A stretch of DNA of 53,581 nucleotides from Veillonella sp. CHU740. GTDB taxonomy: Bacteria > Bacillota > Negativicutes > Veillonellales > Veillonellaceae. The stretch lies in contig NZ_RQVD01000014.1 in the NCBI RefSeq assembly GCF_003992055.1, positions 1 to 53,581 on the forward strand, given 5' to 3'. The translations under genes were made by a program, and so were the position numbers. This document shows, in pieces, positions 45,337 to 53,578 of this stretch. How positions within the stretch are numbered: position 1 is the stretch's first letter; each line of letters opens with the position of its first letter. The notes under the pieces are model-generated. The model made no database searches. It worked only from the letters and a program-made list of their open reading frames with translations, and was not told the origin of the DNA.

Positions 45337-45367
45337 GATAGGCGATATACATCGCCTATCTTTTTAT
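45337..45367 (+). terminator. Intrinsic terminator of the BFD-like gene
   Basis: Stem GATAGGCGAT / ATCGCCTATC with a 4-base loop, followed by TTTTTATT. Confidence 0.88.
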
Positions 45368-45374
45368 TAGATAC

Positions 45375-45419
45375 ACAAAAAAGGCTGCTCAAGAATGTAG
45401 GTCATTCTGTAGCAGCCTT
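45375..45419 (-). terminator. Intrinsic terminator of the suf operon
   Basis: Arms AAGGCTGCT (45381-45389) and AGCAGCCTT (45411-45419), an inner AGAATG / CATTCT pair, and TTTTTTGTG following on the minus strand. It lies just past sufU. Confidence 0.88.
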
Positions 45420-45423
45420 CCTT

Positions 45424-45849
45424 TTATTTCTTCAATGCTTCACGCAATGTATGCCAAGCAAGCACTGCACATTTAACACGGGCAGGCATGTTAGAAATAT
45501 TTTGTAAAGCTATGGCATCTTCTAAGGCTTCTAATTCTTCTTCATCTGTCACTTCTTTTTTAATCATTCCTAAGAAAAGATCCACTAATTGGAATGCTTC
45601 TTCTAAAGATTTACCAGTAATGACATCAATCATCATAGATGCCGATGCTTGGCTGATAGCACAGCCAGAACCTGTATATGCAGCATCTTTTACAATGCCA
45701 TCTACCACATTCACTTGCAATGTTAAATCATCACCACAGCTTGGGTTATGACCATGCTCACTAGCGGTAAAAACATCTAATAAACGTTTATTACGCTTAT
45801 CTTGGTTGTGCTCCAAAATCAGTTCTGTATACACTTGATCCATTTCCAT
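45424..45849 (-). CDS. sufU: SufU Fe-S assembly / sulfur-transfer protein
   Basis: 141 residues. It accepts sulfur from SufS; a zinc-bound Cys shuttle in Firmicutes. The three conserved Cys are in HNPSCGDDLTLQV, GSGCAISQASASMM and PARVKCAVLAWHTL. AAGGAG lies 9 bases before the first ATG. Last gene of the operon, 13 bases after sufS. Confidence 0.96.
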   Translation of the reverse strand: MEMDQVYTELILEHNQDKRNKRLLDVFTASEHGHNPSCGDDLTLQVNVVDGIVKDAAYTGSGCAISQASASMMIDVITGKSLEEAFQLVDLFLGMIKKEVTDEEELEALEDAIALQNISNMPARVKCAVLAWHTLREALKK

Positions 45850-45862
45850 GGTATTGTTCTCC

Positions 45863-47092
45863 TTACTCTGACAAGCCCATGGTTGGTCGAACTGTTTTCA
45901 GGGCTTCTAAAAATTGATCTAAATCTTCTTTTTTAGTATATATGTACATACTAATACGGTTGGATGCTGGTACACCATAGTATGCACCTAATGGCTGTGC
46001 ACAATGATGTCCAGAACGTAAGCATACCCCATGACTATCCATAATTGTTGCCACATCATGTGGATGTACGTCATCCACAGTAAAAGCGATAACGCCATGC
46101 TTTTCTTCTGGATTTGCACTGCCTAGCAAATGAATATGAGGCATAGCCGCTAGTTTTGGTAATACATAGCGCACCAATTCTTGTTCATATTCATGGATCG
46201 CATCCATACCAAATTGTTCCAAATACTCAATAGCAGCTTTCAATGTGACAGCACCATGTGCATTAGGTGTGCCAGCCTCAAATTTATAAGGTACTTCATT
46301 GAATGTGGTAGTTTGTTCTTTCACATATTCAATCATGTCCCCACCAAATAAGAATGGATCCATGTCTTCTAGTAAGTGATATTTTCCATATACAACGCCA
46401 ATACCTTGAGAGGCACACATTTTATGTCCTGAGAAAACGAAGAAATCACAATCTAAAGCTTGTACATCAATAGCTTGATGAGGAGCCGATTGCGCTCCGT
46501 CTAGGATAGCGATAGCACCAACAGCATGAGCACGTTCCACTAGCTCTTTTACAGGAAACTCCATACCTAATACATTACTCACATGGGCAAAGGATACAAT
46601 TTTAGTAGATGCATCAATTTTATCCATTTCACCATCTTTGATGTGACCAGTTTCGTCTAGGTACATATATTCCAATGTTGCACCTGTCACACGGCATACA
46701 AACTGCCAAGTCACAAGATTCGCATGATGCTCTGCCACAGTAATGACGATTTTATCGCCTGCCTTAATATGTTTCAAAGCGTAAGAATGAGCAATTAAGT
46801 TCAAGCTTTCTGTCGTGTTACGAGTGAAGATAATTTCTTCACGTTTACGAGCATTAATAAATCGTTGCACCACATCACGAGTACCTTCATAGGCCTCGGA
46901 TGCTTCCATAGCCAACACATGGGCCCCACGATGTGGATTCCCATTGTGATTTGCCATATGTGTTTCTAACGCTTTCATCACTGGCACTGGAATTTGTGTA
47001 GTGGCACCGCTATCCAAGTATGCAATGCGTTTACCACGATGGGTTCTTGTTAAAATTGGAAAATCTTTATATGCCTCTGCTATTGGTTTCAT
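45863..47092 (-). CDS. sufS: Group II cysteine desulfurase
   Basis: PLP enzyme that releases sulfur from cysteine as a persulfide for cluster building. 409 residues. Motifs: YLDSGATTQIP, the PLP Lys in FSGHKMCASQGIGVVYG, and the catalytic Cys in RSGHHCAQPLG. Group II enzymes pair with SufU, as the neighbouring gene shows. GAGAGGG precedes the ATG; 14 bases separate it from sufD. Confidence 0.97.
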   Translation of the reverse strand: MKPIAEAYKDFPILTRTHRGKRIAYLDSGATTQIPVPVMKALETHMANHNGNPHRGAHVLAMEASEAYEGTRDVVQRFINARKREEIIFTRNTTESLNLIAHSYALKHIKAGDKIVITVAEHHANLVTWQFVCRVTGATLEYMYLDETGHIKDGEMDKIDASTKIVSFAHVSNVLGMEFPVKELVERAHAVGAIAILDGAQSAPHQAIDVQALDCDFFVFSGHKMCASQGIGVVYGKYHLLEDMDPFLFGGDMIEYVKEQTTTFNEVPYKFEAGTPNAHGAVTLKAAIEYLEQFGMDAIHEYEQELVRYVLPKLAAMPHIHLLGSANPEEKHGVIAFTVDDVHPHDVATIMDSHGVCLRSGHHCAQPLGAYYGVPASNRISMYIYTKKEDLDQFLEALKTVRPTMGLSE

Positions 47093-47106
47093 ACTATCCC
47101 TCTCAA

Positions 47107-48156
47107 TTATATTTTTTGTTGTAGTACTGCTAAGGCAGCTTCTTCCATTTCTTCATGGCCAATACGATCAATCAATGGTCGTAACATAGATTCTACGATG
47201 ATGTGTTTTGCTTCCTCTTCGTTGAAACCACGGCTCATTAAATAGAATAATTTCGCTTGATCTAATTGACCAGCACTGGATGCGTGATTACCAGATACAT
47301 TATCTTCTTTACATAATAACAATGGTAAAGAGATAGATTTAACTTGAGGTGTTAGTAACAAACATGTATCTTCTTCTGCACCTTCAGATGCGATACTACC
47401 ACGCAAGAAATCTAAGGTTCCACGGAATGATTTCTTGGAAGATCCATTCAATGCACCTAAATTATTAATATTGCTAATTGTTTTTCTACCGATATGTTTC
47501 ATTAACATAGCGATATCAAATACTTGTGTATCATTGCCACAGTATCCCAAATCATGTTCTACTTCAGCGTAGTCACCTACTAAATCCTCTTGGTAATTCA
47601 AGAAGTTTTCAGATCCACCCAACTCGATGTTGATGAACTCTACATGACCAGATTCTTCTACTCGTGTATAACGATGTTCAAATTGTTGCACTTTACCAGT
47701 CAACAATTGCACTTTTTTGAATACTACAGAGGCCCCTGTGTGGGATACGATTTCTGAAAGTAATCCCACATGACCATCAGTAGCTTCACCTTTCAAGCAA
47801 AGCGTTAATTCTAAGGTAGAGTCTTTTTCAGCTTCAATTTGTAGGCGTGTTCTTTCACTGACAGCACCTTGTACATCAAGGACAATCGTCAATGCTTCTT
47901 TAGCACCGGCTGGCACTTGAATGTGATAGCCATGTGTAAAGTGATGAGATGCATCGCGCAACGCACCAGCATGAACACCTTCATAAGAGGACTCTAATAA
48001 TTCTTTATTTGTAATGTCTGTTACAATGTGCTTGGATCCTTCTACTGTTACCGTTGCACGTTCCGTACCAGCCCATACATTGCCTTCTGTATGATTTACC
48101 TTTAACCAACGGAAAGTCGGTCTAGGCAATTCATTAAAATGTAATGTCTTGCTCAT
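47107..48156 (-). CDS. sufD: SufD scaffold subunit
   Basis: 349 residues, shorter than the roughly 430 of many SufD proteins. A beta-helix core with GHVEFINIELGGSENFLNYQEDLVG, SSKKSFRGTLDFLRGSIAS, and DNVSGNHASSAGQLDQAKLFYLMSRGFNEEEAKHIIVE, the SufB/SufD signature. It forms the SufBC2D scaffold on which clusters are made. GGAGG precedes the ATG. Nine bases separate it from sufB. Confidence 0.95.
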   Translation of the reverse strand: MSKTLHFNELPRPTFRWLKVNHTEGNVWAGTERATVTVEGSKHIVTDITNKELLESSYEGVHAGALRDASHHFTHGYHIQVPAGAKEALTIVLDVQGAVSERTRLQIEAEKDSTLELTLCLKGEATDGHVGLLSEIVSHTGASVVFKKVQLLTGKVQQFEHRYTRVEESGHVEFINIELGGSENFLNYQEDLVGDYAEVEHDLGYCGNDTQVFDIAMLMKHIGRKTISNINNLGALNGSSKKSFRGTLDFLRGSIASEGAEEDTCLLLTPQVKSISLPLLLCKEDNVSGNHASSAGQLDQAKLFYLMSRGFNEEEAKHIIVESMLRPLIDRIGHEEMEEAALAVLQQKI

Positions 48157-48165
48157 CTTAACCTC

Positions 48166-49575
48166 CTAACCGATAGAACCTTCAAGTTCTAAGGTAATTA
48201 AATTATTCATTTCAACAGCGTATTCCAATGGTAATTCTTTAGAAATTGGTTCCACGAAACCACGCACTAGCATAGCTCTCGCTTCTTCTTCACTAATACC
48301 ACGAGTCATCAAGTAGAAAATAGCCTCATCGGAAATACGACCGATTTTTGCTTCATGTCCTAAATCGACATTATCATTTTCAATAGTGATAGATGGAATG
48401 GTATCGGATTGAGATTCTTGGTCCAACATCAAAGATTCACAAGATACGGTTGCTTTAGAATGGTCTGCATTTTTACCGATGTTTAATACACCACGGTAAA
48501 TCGCTGTACCACCGCTCTTAGAAATAGATTTAGAGTTTACATTACTTGTTGTATGTGGTGCCGCATGAATTACTTTCGCTCCTGTATCTAAGTATTGACC
48601 TTCACCAGCAAATGTAACGCCTGTAAATTCACAATGCGCCCCTTCACCAGCTAAGATACTCATAGGATACAAGCAAGATACAGCAGAACCAAAGGAACCG
48701 GATACCCACTCAATAGTACCATTTTTACCAACTCGGCTACGTTTTGTATTCAAGTTGTACATATTTTTAGACCAGTTTTCGATAGTAGAATAACGCAAAG
48801 TAGCATTATCTTTTACAAATAATTCAACGCAACCAGCATGTAAGTTAGCTACATTGTATTTTGGAGCAGAACAACCTTCGATAAAGTGTGCTTTTGCCCC
48901 TTCTTCTACGATGATTAACGTATGCTCGAACTGACCTGCTCCTGGTGCATTCAAACGGAAGTAAGACTGCAATGGAATATCCACAGTCACCCCTTTTGGC
49001 ACATATACGAAGGAACCACCAGACCATACTGCACCATGTAAAGCCGCAAATTTATGATCCGTAGGTGGCACTAATGTCATGAAATATTGTTTTACAATAT
49101 CTTCATGTTCGTGTAGTGCTGTCTGCATATCAGTATACACAACGCCTTGACGAATCAAGTCTTCTTGAATACTATGATATACAACTTCAGAGTCATATTG
49201 AGCGCCTACGCCAGCCAAAGAAGTTTTTTCAGCTTCTTGGATACCAAGACGGTCAAATGTCTCTTTAATGTCATCTGGAACTTCATTCCAGTCTTCTTTC
49301 ATATCAATTTTAGGTTTTACATAGGTAACGATATCGGCCATATTTAAAGCACTAATATCAGGTACCCAGTTAGGCACATCTAGTTTATTGTAAATTTCAA
49401 GAGATTTTAAACGGAAATCTAACATCCATTGTGGTTCATTTTTATTGGCCCACATTTCACGAATGATATCTTCTGTTAAACCAGCTTCTGATTTATAGGA
49501 GAATTCAAATTCATTACGAATGTCATAGACGCCGCGATCCATCTCCTCAATTTGAGTTTTCTTTCTCGCTTCCAT
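48166..49575 (-). CDS. sufB: SufB scaffold subunit
   Basis: 469 residues, the usual length. Core motifs are GSFVYVPKGVTVDIPLQSYF, EGCSAPKYNVANLHAGCVELF with conserved Cys residues, and VNSKSISKSGGTAIYRGVL. The C-terminal helix FYLMTRGISEEEARAMLVRGF is shared with SufD. Central scaffold for cluster assembly with SufC and SufD. AGGAGG precedes the ATG; the gap to sufC is 9 bases. Confidence 0.98.
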   Translation of the reverse strand: MEARKKTQIEEMDRGVYDIRNEFEFSYKSEAGLTEDIIREMWANKNEPQWMLDFRLKSLEIYNKLDVPNWVPDISALNMADIVTYVKPKIDMKEDWNEVPDDIKETFDRLGIQEAEKTSLAGVGAQYDSEVVYHSIQEDLIRQGVVYTDMQTALHEHEDIVKQYFMTLVPPTDHKFAALHGAVWSGGSFVYVPKGVTVDIPLQSYFRLNAPGAGQFEHTLIIVEEGAKAHFIEGCSAPKYNVANLHAGCVELFVKDNATLRYSTIENWSKNMYNLNTKRSRVGKNGTIEWVSGSFGSAVSCLYPMSILAGEGAHCEFTGVTFAGEGQYLDTGAKVIHAAPHTTSNVNSKSISKSGGTAIYRGVLNIGKNADHSKATVSCESLMLDQESQSDTIPSITIENDNVDLGHEAKIGRISDEAIFYLMTRGISEEEARAMLVRGFVEPISKELPLEYAVEMNNLITLELEGSIG

Positions 49576-49584
49576 GAGATCCTC

Positions 49585-50328
49585 CTATGCTAAATTTTTG
49601 TATGCGTCGTAGCCTTTTTCTTCGATTTCACGAACTAGTTCAGGGCCACCAGTTTTTACAATACGACCATCGATTAAGATGTGTACATAGTTAGGTTGTA
49701 ATTTTTGAAGAATTTGATTATGGTGAGTAATGATTAGCACTGCATTTTCTTCATTATGGAAACGATTTACACCTTCAGATACGATACGAACAGCATCTAC
49801 GTCAAGGCCAGAGTCAGTTTCATCAAGGATAGCCAATTTAGGATTCAAAATGGACATTTGAAGAATTTCATTTTTCTTTCTTTCGCCACCAGAGAAGCCT
49901 TCATTTACATAACGATTTGCATAGGATGTATCGAAGGATAACTCTTCCATTTTAGCTTTCAATTCTTTTTTGAAAGCTAAAGCACGTACGTTTTCACCAG
50001 TAATTGTATTTTTAGCTGTACGGATGAAGTTTTCTACTGTAATACCAGGTACAGAAATTGGATGTTGGAAGGACATGAAAATGCCTTTTTTTGCACGATC
50101 GTTTACAGCTTCTTCTGTAATGTTTTCACCGTCGAATACGATGGAACCTTCTGTTACTTCATAAGCAGGGTTGCCCATGATTACATTGGCCAATGTAGAT
50201 TTACCTGCACCATTCGTGCCCATTACTACATGGATCTCACCTTTATTAATTGTTAAATTGATGCCTTTTAAGATTTCTTTCTCTTCAATAGAGGCACGTA
50301 CATTGTCTACGCGAAGTAATTCTGCCAC
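49585..50328 (-). CDS. sufC: SufC ATPase of the SufBCD complex
   Basis: 247 residues from a GTG at 50328; AAGGAG lies 8 bases upstream. A second GTG at 50337 overlaps the ribosome binding site and is less likely. ABC-type ATPase: Walker A GTNGAGKS, signature FSGGERKK, Walker B LAILDETDSGLD, and HHNQIL with the switch His. It powers scaffold rearrangement during cluster assembly. First gene of sufCBDSU. The roughly 165-base leader carries a terminator-like hairpin, suggesting attenuation. Confidence 0.97.
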   Translation of the reverse strand: MAELLRVDNVRASIEEKEILKGINLTINKGEIHVVMGTNGAGKSTLANVIMGNPAYEVTEGSIVFDGENITEEAVNDRAKKGIFMSFQHPISVPGITVENFIRTAKNTITGENVRALAFKKELKAKMEELSFDTSYANRYVNEGFSGGERKKNEILQMSILNPKLAILDETDSGLDVDAVRIVSEGVNRFHNEENAVLIITHHNQILQKLQPNYVHILIDGRIVKTGGPELVREIEEKGYDAYKNLA

Positions 50329-50402
50329 GTATGTCACTCCTTATCAAATAAGCTATTATATAAAAAAGAAGACTAGTTAGGTCTTAGATTGTATCGAATG
50401 CC

Positions 50403-50470
50403 GTAAAAAAACGGATTCCACCAAAGTGTAATCCGCTGTCATATTCATAGTATGAGAACGCCACTTTGGC
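50403..50470 (-). promoter_or_regulatory. Possible transcription attenuator in the sufC leader
   Basis: On the minus strand CGGATT (50412-50417 complement side) and AATCCG form a stem followed by seven T's, a terminator shape about 80 bases before sufC. Just upstream CCAAAGTG can pair instead with CACTTTGG, which lies in the loop and 5' arm region of that terminator. The two folds exclude each other. A CATA/TATG hairpin lies between. No known riboswitch core was recognised. Confidence 0.5.
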
Positions 50471-50501
50471 TTACATCTAAAATAGTAAATATACTATCTG
50501 T

Positions 50502-50530
50502 ATTATACCGTGTATAGACTGGAACCGCAA
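50502..50530 (-). promoter_or_regulatory. suf operon promoter
   Basis: Minus strand: TTGCGG (50525-50530), 17-base spacer, TATAAT (50502-50507). An ATAGTA/TACTAT dyad at 50482-50497 lies at the expected transcription start and could be an operator. Confidence 0.7.
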
Positions 50531-50725
50531 GCTAATTTCTACTATTTTACTATGATATTGATGATAATTTTATATATCACCTATTCATTTATAGTATATT
50601 GAAATTTTAATTCTCTACCAAGAGACTCAACAATATTTATTATACTGAATTTTCTCAATATTGTAAATGCTATTCCCTTTAATTTTTAGGGATATAACTA
50701 TAATTTATTCTAAAACTTTAATAAA
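50531..50725. other. AT-rich spacer between the suf promoter and the lysA 3' structure
   Basis: No ORF with a ribosome binding site and no other structure was seen in these roughly 195 bases. Confidence 0.5.
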
Positions 50726-50810
50726 AAATAGTATACATAGACCTACTCCTCATCATGGGCGACTACAATAGTAGTTGCCTCCAATTCGACGTACACTATG
50801 TATACTATTT
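50720..50810 (-). terminator. Large branched 3' hairpin / terminator of lysA
   Basis: Outer arms AAATAGTATACATAG (50726-50740) and CTATGTATACTATTT (50796-50810) pair perfectly over 15 bp. An inner stem GGCGACTAC / GTAGTTGCC (50758-50766, 50771-50779) has one imperfect pair. On the minus strand TTTTTTATT follows the outer stem. At 85 bases it is much larger than an ordinary terminator. Confidence 0.65.
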
Positions 50811-50865
50811 ACATTCATGAACCGTATACGAAATTCACTCTACAGATAACATATAAATATATCTA

Positions 50866-52119
50866 TTATAACTTAGAGAAATCTAACGTAGCAAAATAAT
50901 CATCAAGCGTTTCTGCACGGCGAATTTCTGTAACGCTACCATCTTCATGTAATAACAATTCAGCGGAGCGCAATTTACCATTGTAATTAAAGCCCATTGC
51001 ATGTCCATGTGCACCTGCATCATGAATCACAATGCGGTCGCCCATATCTATTTTTGGCAATTGACGATCAATGGCAAACTTATCGTTATTTTCACATAAA
51101 GATCCAGTTACATCATAGGTCATTGTAGCAGGTTCATTTTCTTTACCCATCACTGTAATATGATGATAAGATCCATATAAAGCTGGACGCATCAAGTTAG
51201 ACATACATGCATCTAAACCAATGTAATGTTTATAAATATCTTTTTTATGAATCGCCGTAGCTACTAAATAACCATAAGGTCCTGTTACCATACGACCACA
51301 TTCATACGCTAATTGAATAGGACTATGACCTGTACCTAGAATCAAACGATCATACGCTTCTTTAACGCCTGCACTTAGCACTTTGTAATCTACTGGGGTT
51401 TGTTCTGGTTTATAGGCAACACCAATACCACCGCCAAGGTCGATGAAGGATACTTCAACACCCGTTTGTTCTTTCACACGTAATGCTAGGTTAAACATTA
51501 ATTCAGCTGTACCTACTAATCCATCAATATCTAATTCATTAGACACTACCATCGTATGTAAACCAAAGTTAGTGATACCTTTTCCTTTTAGGTAGTTGAT
51601 GGCTTCCATAATCTGTTCTTCTGTCATCCCATATTTGGCTTCTTCTGGAAGGCCGATGATGGTGTTACCACCTTCTTTCAAAGAACCTGGGTTGTAACGG
51701 AAGCAGAATCGATCTGGTAACTCACCATGCTGTTCCAAGTAAGCTATGTGCGTAATATCATCTAAATTGATAATAGCACCTAATTCTATTGCTTTTTTAT
51801 ATTCTTCGTATGGCGTATCATTAGAGGAAAACATAATATCATCTCCAGTGATACCTACCTTTTCACTTAGAATTAATTCTGCCATAGATGAGCAATCAGC
51901 ACCAACACCAATTTCTTTCATCATTTTCATAATGTATGGATTTGGTGTTGCTTTCACAGCAAAATATTGTTTGAATCCAGGGGCCCAGCTGAAAGCATCT
52001 AAAAATGCGCACATATTGTCCATAATGCCCTTCGCATCATATATGTGGAATGGCGTTGGATATTGGGCAATAATCGTTTCTAATTGTTCTTTTGTAAATG
52101 GTGTTGTTTTTGCGTTCAT
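50866..52119 (-). CDS. lysA: Diaminopimelate decarboxylase-type PLP enzyme
   Basis: 417 residues from the ATG at 52119 (five bases after GGAG; the adjacent ATG at 52122 is only two bases away). Alanine-racemase-like PLP barrel with the PLP Lys in FAVKATPNPYIMK, a Gly-rich phosphate site FIDLGGGIGVAYKPEQ, ECGRMVTGPYGYLVAT, the active-site Cys segment GSLCENNDKFA, and DACMSNLMRPALYGSYHHI. These fit LysA, which makes lysine from meso-diaminopimelate. Some residues differ from standard LysA (HTMVV where HVGSQ is usual), so activity on lysine or another diamine precursor cannot be excluded. Cadaverine is linked to the cell wall in this bacterial group, which makes that alternative relevant. Confidence 0.85.
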   Translation of the reverse strand: MNAKTTPFTKEQLETIIAQYPTPFHIYDAKGIMDNMCAFLDAFSWAPGFKQYFAVKATPNPYIMKMMKEIGVGADCSSMAELILSEKVGITGDDIMFSSNDTPYEEYKKAIELGAIINLDDITHIAYLEQHGELPDRFCFRYNPGSLKEGGNTIIGLPEEAKYGMTEEQIMEAINYLKGKGITNFGLHTMVVSNELDIDGLVGTAELMFNLALRVKEQTGVEVSFIDLGGGIGVAYKPEQTPVDYKVLSAGVKEAYDRLILGTGHSPIQLAYECGRMVTGPYGYLVATAIHKKDIYKHYIGLDACMSNLMRPALYGSYHHITVMGKENEPATMTYDVTGSLCENNDKFAIDRQLPKIDMGDRIVIHDAGAHGHAMGFNYNGKLRSAELLLHEDGSVTEIRRAETLDDYFATLDFSKL

Positions 52120-52215
52120 CATAACTCCTCAATCTATTTGTAATACACTATGCAACAGCCTCTTTCTGTAACATAGCAATATGTCAAACAATAGGCATTC
52201 AATGTTTAATATCTT

Positions 52216-52244
52216 AGTATAAGGCTCACACAGTTGAGTCTAAA
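52216..52244 (-). promoter_or_regulatory. Probable lysA promoter
   Basis: Minus strand: TTTAGA (52239-52244), 17-base spacer, TATACT (52216-52221), about 100 bases before the start codon. Confidence 0.5.
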
Positions 52245-52335
52245 CTATAACAAGATCTCCTCTCTATGAAAGATGGAGATACTAATGTGTCCTCAAATAC
52301 CGATAGTATATGAATACCGTAACGTATTGTAACAT

Positions 52336-52370
52336 ACATTCTATAGAATTGTAAAGATTCTATAGAATGT
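52336..52370. repeat. Paired palindromes ATTCTATAGAAT upstream of lysA
   Basis: The 12-base palindrome ATTCTATAGAAT occurs at 52338-52349 and 52357-52368. With the flanking AC/GT the two copies also form a 14-bp inverted repeat. The arrangement looks like a two-site operator; no regulator is identified. Confidence 0.6.
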
Positions 52371-52414
52371 ATATATTAAAATAAAATATATACCTTATAA
52401 AATACAATCTTTAC

Positions 52415-52489
52415 CTAAAAAAAGAAGTTGCACGTAGTAGCCTTGTGACGTCCCTTACTACCTAAATCACACAAATACAAGAAGCCCAA
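52415..52489 (-). CDS. Possible 24-residue small protein B (TTG start)
   Basis: Begins at a TTG six bases after GGGGGAG (52496-52502) and reads MGFLYLCDLGSKGRHKATTC before the last residues NFFF and stop. It is related to small ORF A, 88 bases upstream, with conserved GFL, L, SK, R, K and T positions. There is no known family. It may be a real tiny peptide or a by-product of a DNA-level repeat. Substitutions between the two ORFs do not clearly favour silent sites. Confidence 0.3.
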   Translation of the reverse strand: MGFLYLCDLGSKGRHKATTCNFFF

Positions 52490-52502
52490 GGCGTGCTCCC
52501 CC

Positions 52503-52577
52503 TTAAGAAACACAATTGAGCGCAGTAGACTTCTGGCGTTCCTTACTATCTAATTTGTACAAACACAAAAAGCCCAT
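52503..52577 (-). CDS. Possible 24-residue small protein A
   Basis: Begins at ATG six bases after GAGGAG (52584-52589) and reads MGFLCLYKLDSKERQKSTAL before NCVS and stop. The ribosome binding site and start codon lie within one arm of a long inverted repeat (52570-52589 with about 52617-52637), so translation could be masked by RNA structure. Its stop abuts the ribosome binding site of small ORF B. The longer in-frame ORF starting at 52709 is less convincing because it overlaps the DoxX gene end and lacks a ribosome binding site. Confidence 0.35.
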   Translation of the reverse strand: MGFLCLYKLDSKERQKSTALNCVS

Positions 52578-52637
52578 GGCATGCTCCTCAACAAATATTA
52601 TGAAATACCGTTTGAGAAGGAGTATGACATGGGCTTC
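52570..52637. repeat. Long imperfect inverted repeat containing small ORF A start
   Basis: AAGCCCATGGCATGCTCCTC (52570-52589) faces the reverse complement of a near-identical copy ending ...ACATGGGCTT at about 52637, with two mismatches. A further direct copy (AAGCCCAAGGCGTGCTCC) begins at 52483. Three related copies in about 155 bases. Confidence 0.65.
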
Positions 52638-52686
52638 CCTTTGCCATATACAGTTTAGATCTCCACAGGCTACATAGTACAACAAG

Positions 52687-53106
52687 TTACTTCCCAAATA
52701 GAGCTGCATCTATACTATAGCGTCCACCGCCCATAAAGAAAATTGCTAAAGCCGCAAATCCCATTTGAGACGGATAATCCCAGGAAAAGAACCCTGTGTC
52801 TACATGTAACATAGTAGCTGTAAATAAAACTCCCACTAATAGTAGGCTACCTAACCGAGTAAATAGTCCTAAAGCAACTAATATGCCTCCTAATAGTTCA
52901 CTAAAAGCTGCAAAAGTACCCAGTAATTCATAGGAGCCACTTACCCCCAAAGGCGCTAACATTGAACCTACCTTATATAAACCTTCTGCTCCACTCAAGA
53001 ACTTTAAATATCCATGGTAGGCCATAGAAATACCAAGAGCTAATCGTAACACCAACATACCAAAATTAACATACGTAGGTTTACTACGCAATAAAAAATG
53101 AATCAT
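52687..53106 (-). CDS. DoxX-family membrane protein
   Basis: 139 residues with four hydrophobic segments and the DoxX/DoxD pattern: LVLRLALGISMAYHGYLKF, FAAFSELLGGILVALGLFTRLG, and FFMGGGRYSIDAALF. Members are small inner-membrane proteins, some linked to quinone or thiol redox processes; the role here is unknown. AGGAAGGA lies about 9 bases before the ATG. It is monocistronic, with the small-ORF repeat cluster downstream. Confidence 0.9.
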   Translation of the reverse strand: MIHFLLRSKPTYVNFGMLVLRLALGISMAYHGYLKFLSGAEGLYKVGSMLAPLGVSGSYELLGTFAAFSELLGGILVALGLFTRLGSLLLVGVLFTATMLHVDTGFFSWDYPSQMGFAALAIFFMGGGRYSIDAALFGK

Positions 53107-53444
53107 ATAAAAATCCTTCCTTTCTTATAGTTTTTTATTATTAATCAGAGTCTTAAGTATACCACACTATCTTCTACTATCCTAACCACGATTGAAAGCT
53201 TACATCTATGGTGTTCATATACTTTATACTAACACCAAATAATGTCACATATAGGCTAATATCAAAAAATACGACATATTCCGGATCGCTCTTAGTTTGA
53301 TCAGTTTATAGAGGAATCTGTCGTAATCTTAAGAATCATTTATACACCTTTGAACGCAGTTGTTCGTAGAAGTCTATGGTGTTCCCCTTTGCTAAAGTAA
53401 TGACAACGCAAAAAGAGCACGACATATTCCTAAATCTACCTTTG
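53107..53444. other. Intergenic region between DoxX gene and right-edge IS
   Basis: No gene seen. A 12-base direct repeat ACGACATATTCC occurs twice (near 53270 and 53420). The DoxX promoter should be here, but no clear boxes were found. Confidence 0.5.
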
Positions 53445-53484
53445 GGCTCTATAATAAATGTTGGGGCTACTCATATAAGAGTAG
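53445..53484. repeat. ISL3-type terminal inverted repeat (left end of the right-edge IS)
   Basis: Begins GGCTCTATAATAAATG and continues TTGGGGCTACTCATATAAGA. It matches the reverse complement of 427-464 at roughly five of every six positions. It marks the 5' end of a second IS copy in the same orientation as the one at the left edge. Confidence 0.75.
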
Positions 53485-53505
53485 TCGCCAACATTCTTTT
53501 TTTAC
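53457..53505 (+). terminator. Hairpin terminator inside the IS left end
   Basis: AATGTTGG (53457-53464) pairs with CCAACATT (53488-53495). GCTACTC / GAGTAG extends the stem and CTTTTTTT follows. Such structures protect an IS transposase from read-through transcription at its insertion site. Confidence 0.7.
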
Positions 53506-53578
53506 AATAAAATAGACATATACAAACTCAAACCGTATCATAAAAGTAACCACACAATTAAGAAAGGGTGAGTCATAT

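Noticed and set aside
50403-50470. T-box leader at sufC
   Set aside because: GGTGGAATCCG loosely recalls the T-box sequence, but the specifier stem and the exact T-box core are missing, and suf genes are not typical targets.
52123-52430. Lysine riboswitch upstream of lysA
   Set aside because: GAGGACACATTAGTATCTCC superficially resembles the L-box start, but the later conserved elements are absent.
52503-52709. 68-residue minus-strand ORF
   Set aside because: It overlaps the DoxX gene end and has no ribosome binding site at its start; only its last 24 codons have a plausible start.
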